DNA from: Gemmatimonadota bacterium
Lineage (GTDB): Bacteria; Gemmatimonadota; Gemmatimonadetes; Gemmatimonadales; GWC2-71-9
DNA length: 6,555 nucleotides
Assembly (NCBI GenBank): GCA_003221825.1
Contig: QHUE01000033.1
Span: forward strand, 1 to 6,555
Direction: 5' to 3'
The notes beneath the pieces were generated by a model. The model was not told where the DNA came from. It saw only the letters and a list, made by a program, of their open reading frames with translations, and did no database searches. The position numbers and the translations under genes are program-made. Positions 6,552-6,555 of the stretch are shown here, one piece after another; position 1 is the first letter of the stretch; every line of letters starts with the position of its first letter.

Positions 6552-6555
6552 CTCC
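6552..6555 (-). promoter_or_regulatory. Ribosome binding site of the deacetylase gene
   Basis: GGAG read on the - strand, ten bases before the ATG at 6541. It is the clearest Shine-Dalgarno sequence of the block; the downstream genes have weak or no such signal and instead overlap their upstream neighbours. It supports 6541 as the start. Confidence 0.55.

Noticed and set aside
1..6555. Exosortase/PEP-CTERM-type polysaccharide locus
   Set aside because: A stand-alone ACP and a deacetylase-family protein also occur in such loci, but no exosortase, PEP-CTERM protein or chain-length regulator is present in the window, so the assignment cannot be supported.

Overview
The window is visibly GC-rich, with strongly GC-biased third codon positions, GTG starts and very tight gene packing. 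It reads as a high-GC, probably Gram-negative, soil- or groundwater-type bacterium, possibly from a poorly cultured phylum. I cannot name a taxon from the sequence. No rRNA, tRNA, CRISPR array, insertion sequence or phage gene is visible, and genes cover nearly every base.

Layout: a small acyl carrier protein (ACP) gene, cut by the left edge, runs on the + strand and ends at 239. Everything else is one - strand block. In transcription order from the right edge it holds: a polysaccharide deacetylase-family protein (6541-5552), a Wzx-like oligosaccharide flippase (5559-4051), a membrane-anchored SGNH/GDSL-type hydrolase or acyltransferase (4051-2852), a holo-ACP synthase (2801-2358), a GT4 glycosyltransferase (2364-1384) and a membrane GT2 glycosyltransferase (1387-236). 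Four of the five junctions overlap (8 bp, 1 bp as TGATG, 7 bp or a GTGA, and GTGA/TGATG). The fifth is a 50-bp gap. This is the architecture of a translationally coupled operon whose promoter lies beyond the right edge. The ACP gene and the last operon gene meet tail to tail and share a CTAG over their stop codons.

Together the genes look like the sugar-assembly and export part of a cell-surface polysaccharide locus. Two glycosyltransferases would build a lipid-linked repeat unit, the flippase would move it across the inner membrane, and the deacetylase-family and SGNH proteins would tailor it. The initiating transferase, the polymerase and the outer-membrane export proteins are not in the window. 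The unusual element is an ACP plus its own 4'-phosphopantetheinyl transferase embedded in the locus. This suggests that an acyl (or aminoacyl) group carried on the ACP is used to decorate the glycan or to make a lipid partner for it.

The most notable anomaly is the GT4 gene. Its reading frame is intact, but about 50-60 residues of the nucleotide-sugar-binding domain appear to be missing at one point (near base 1783). The loss removes the stretch where this family carries its phosphate-binding Arg/Lys.
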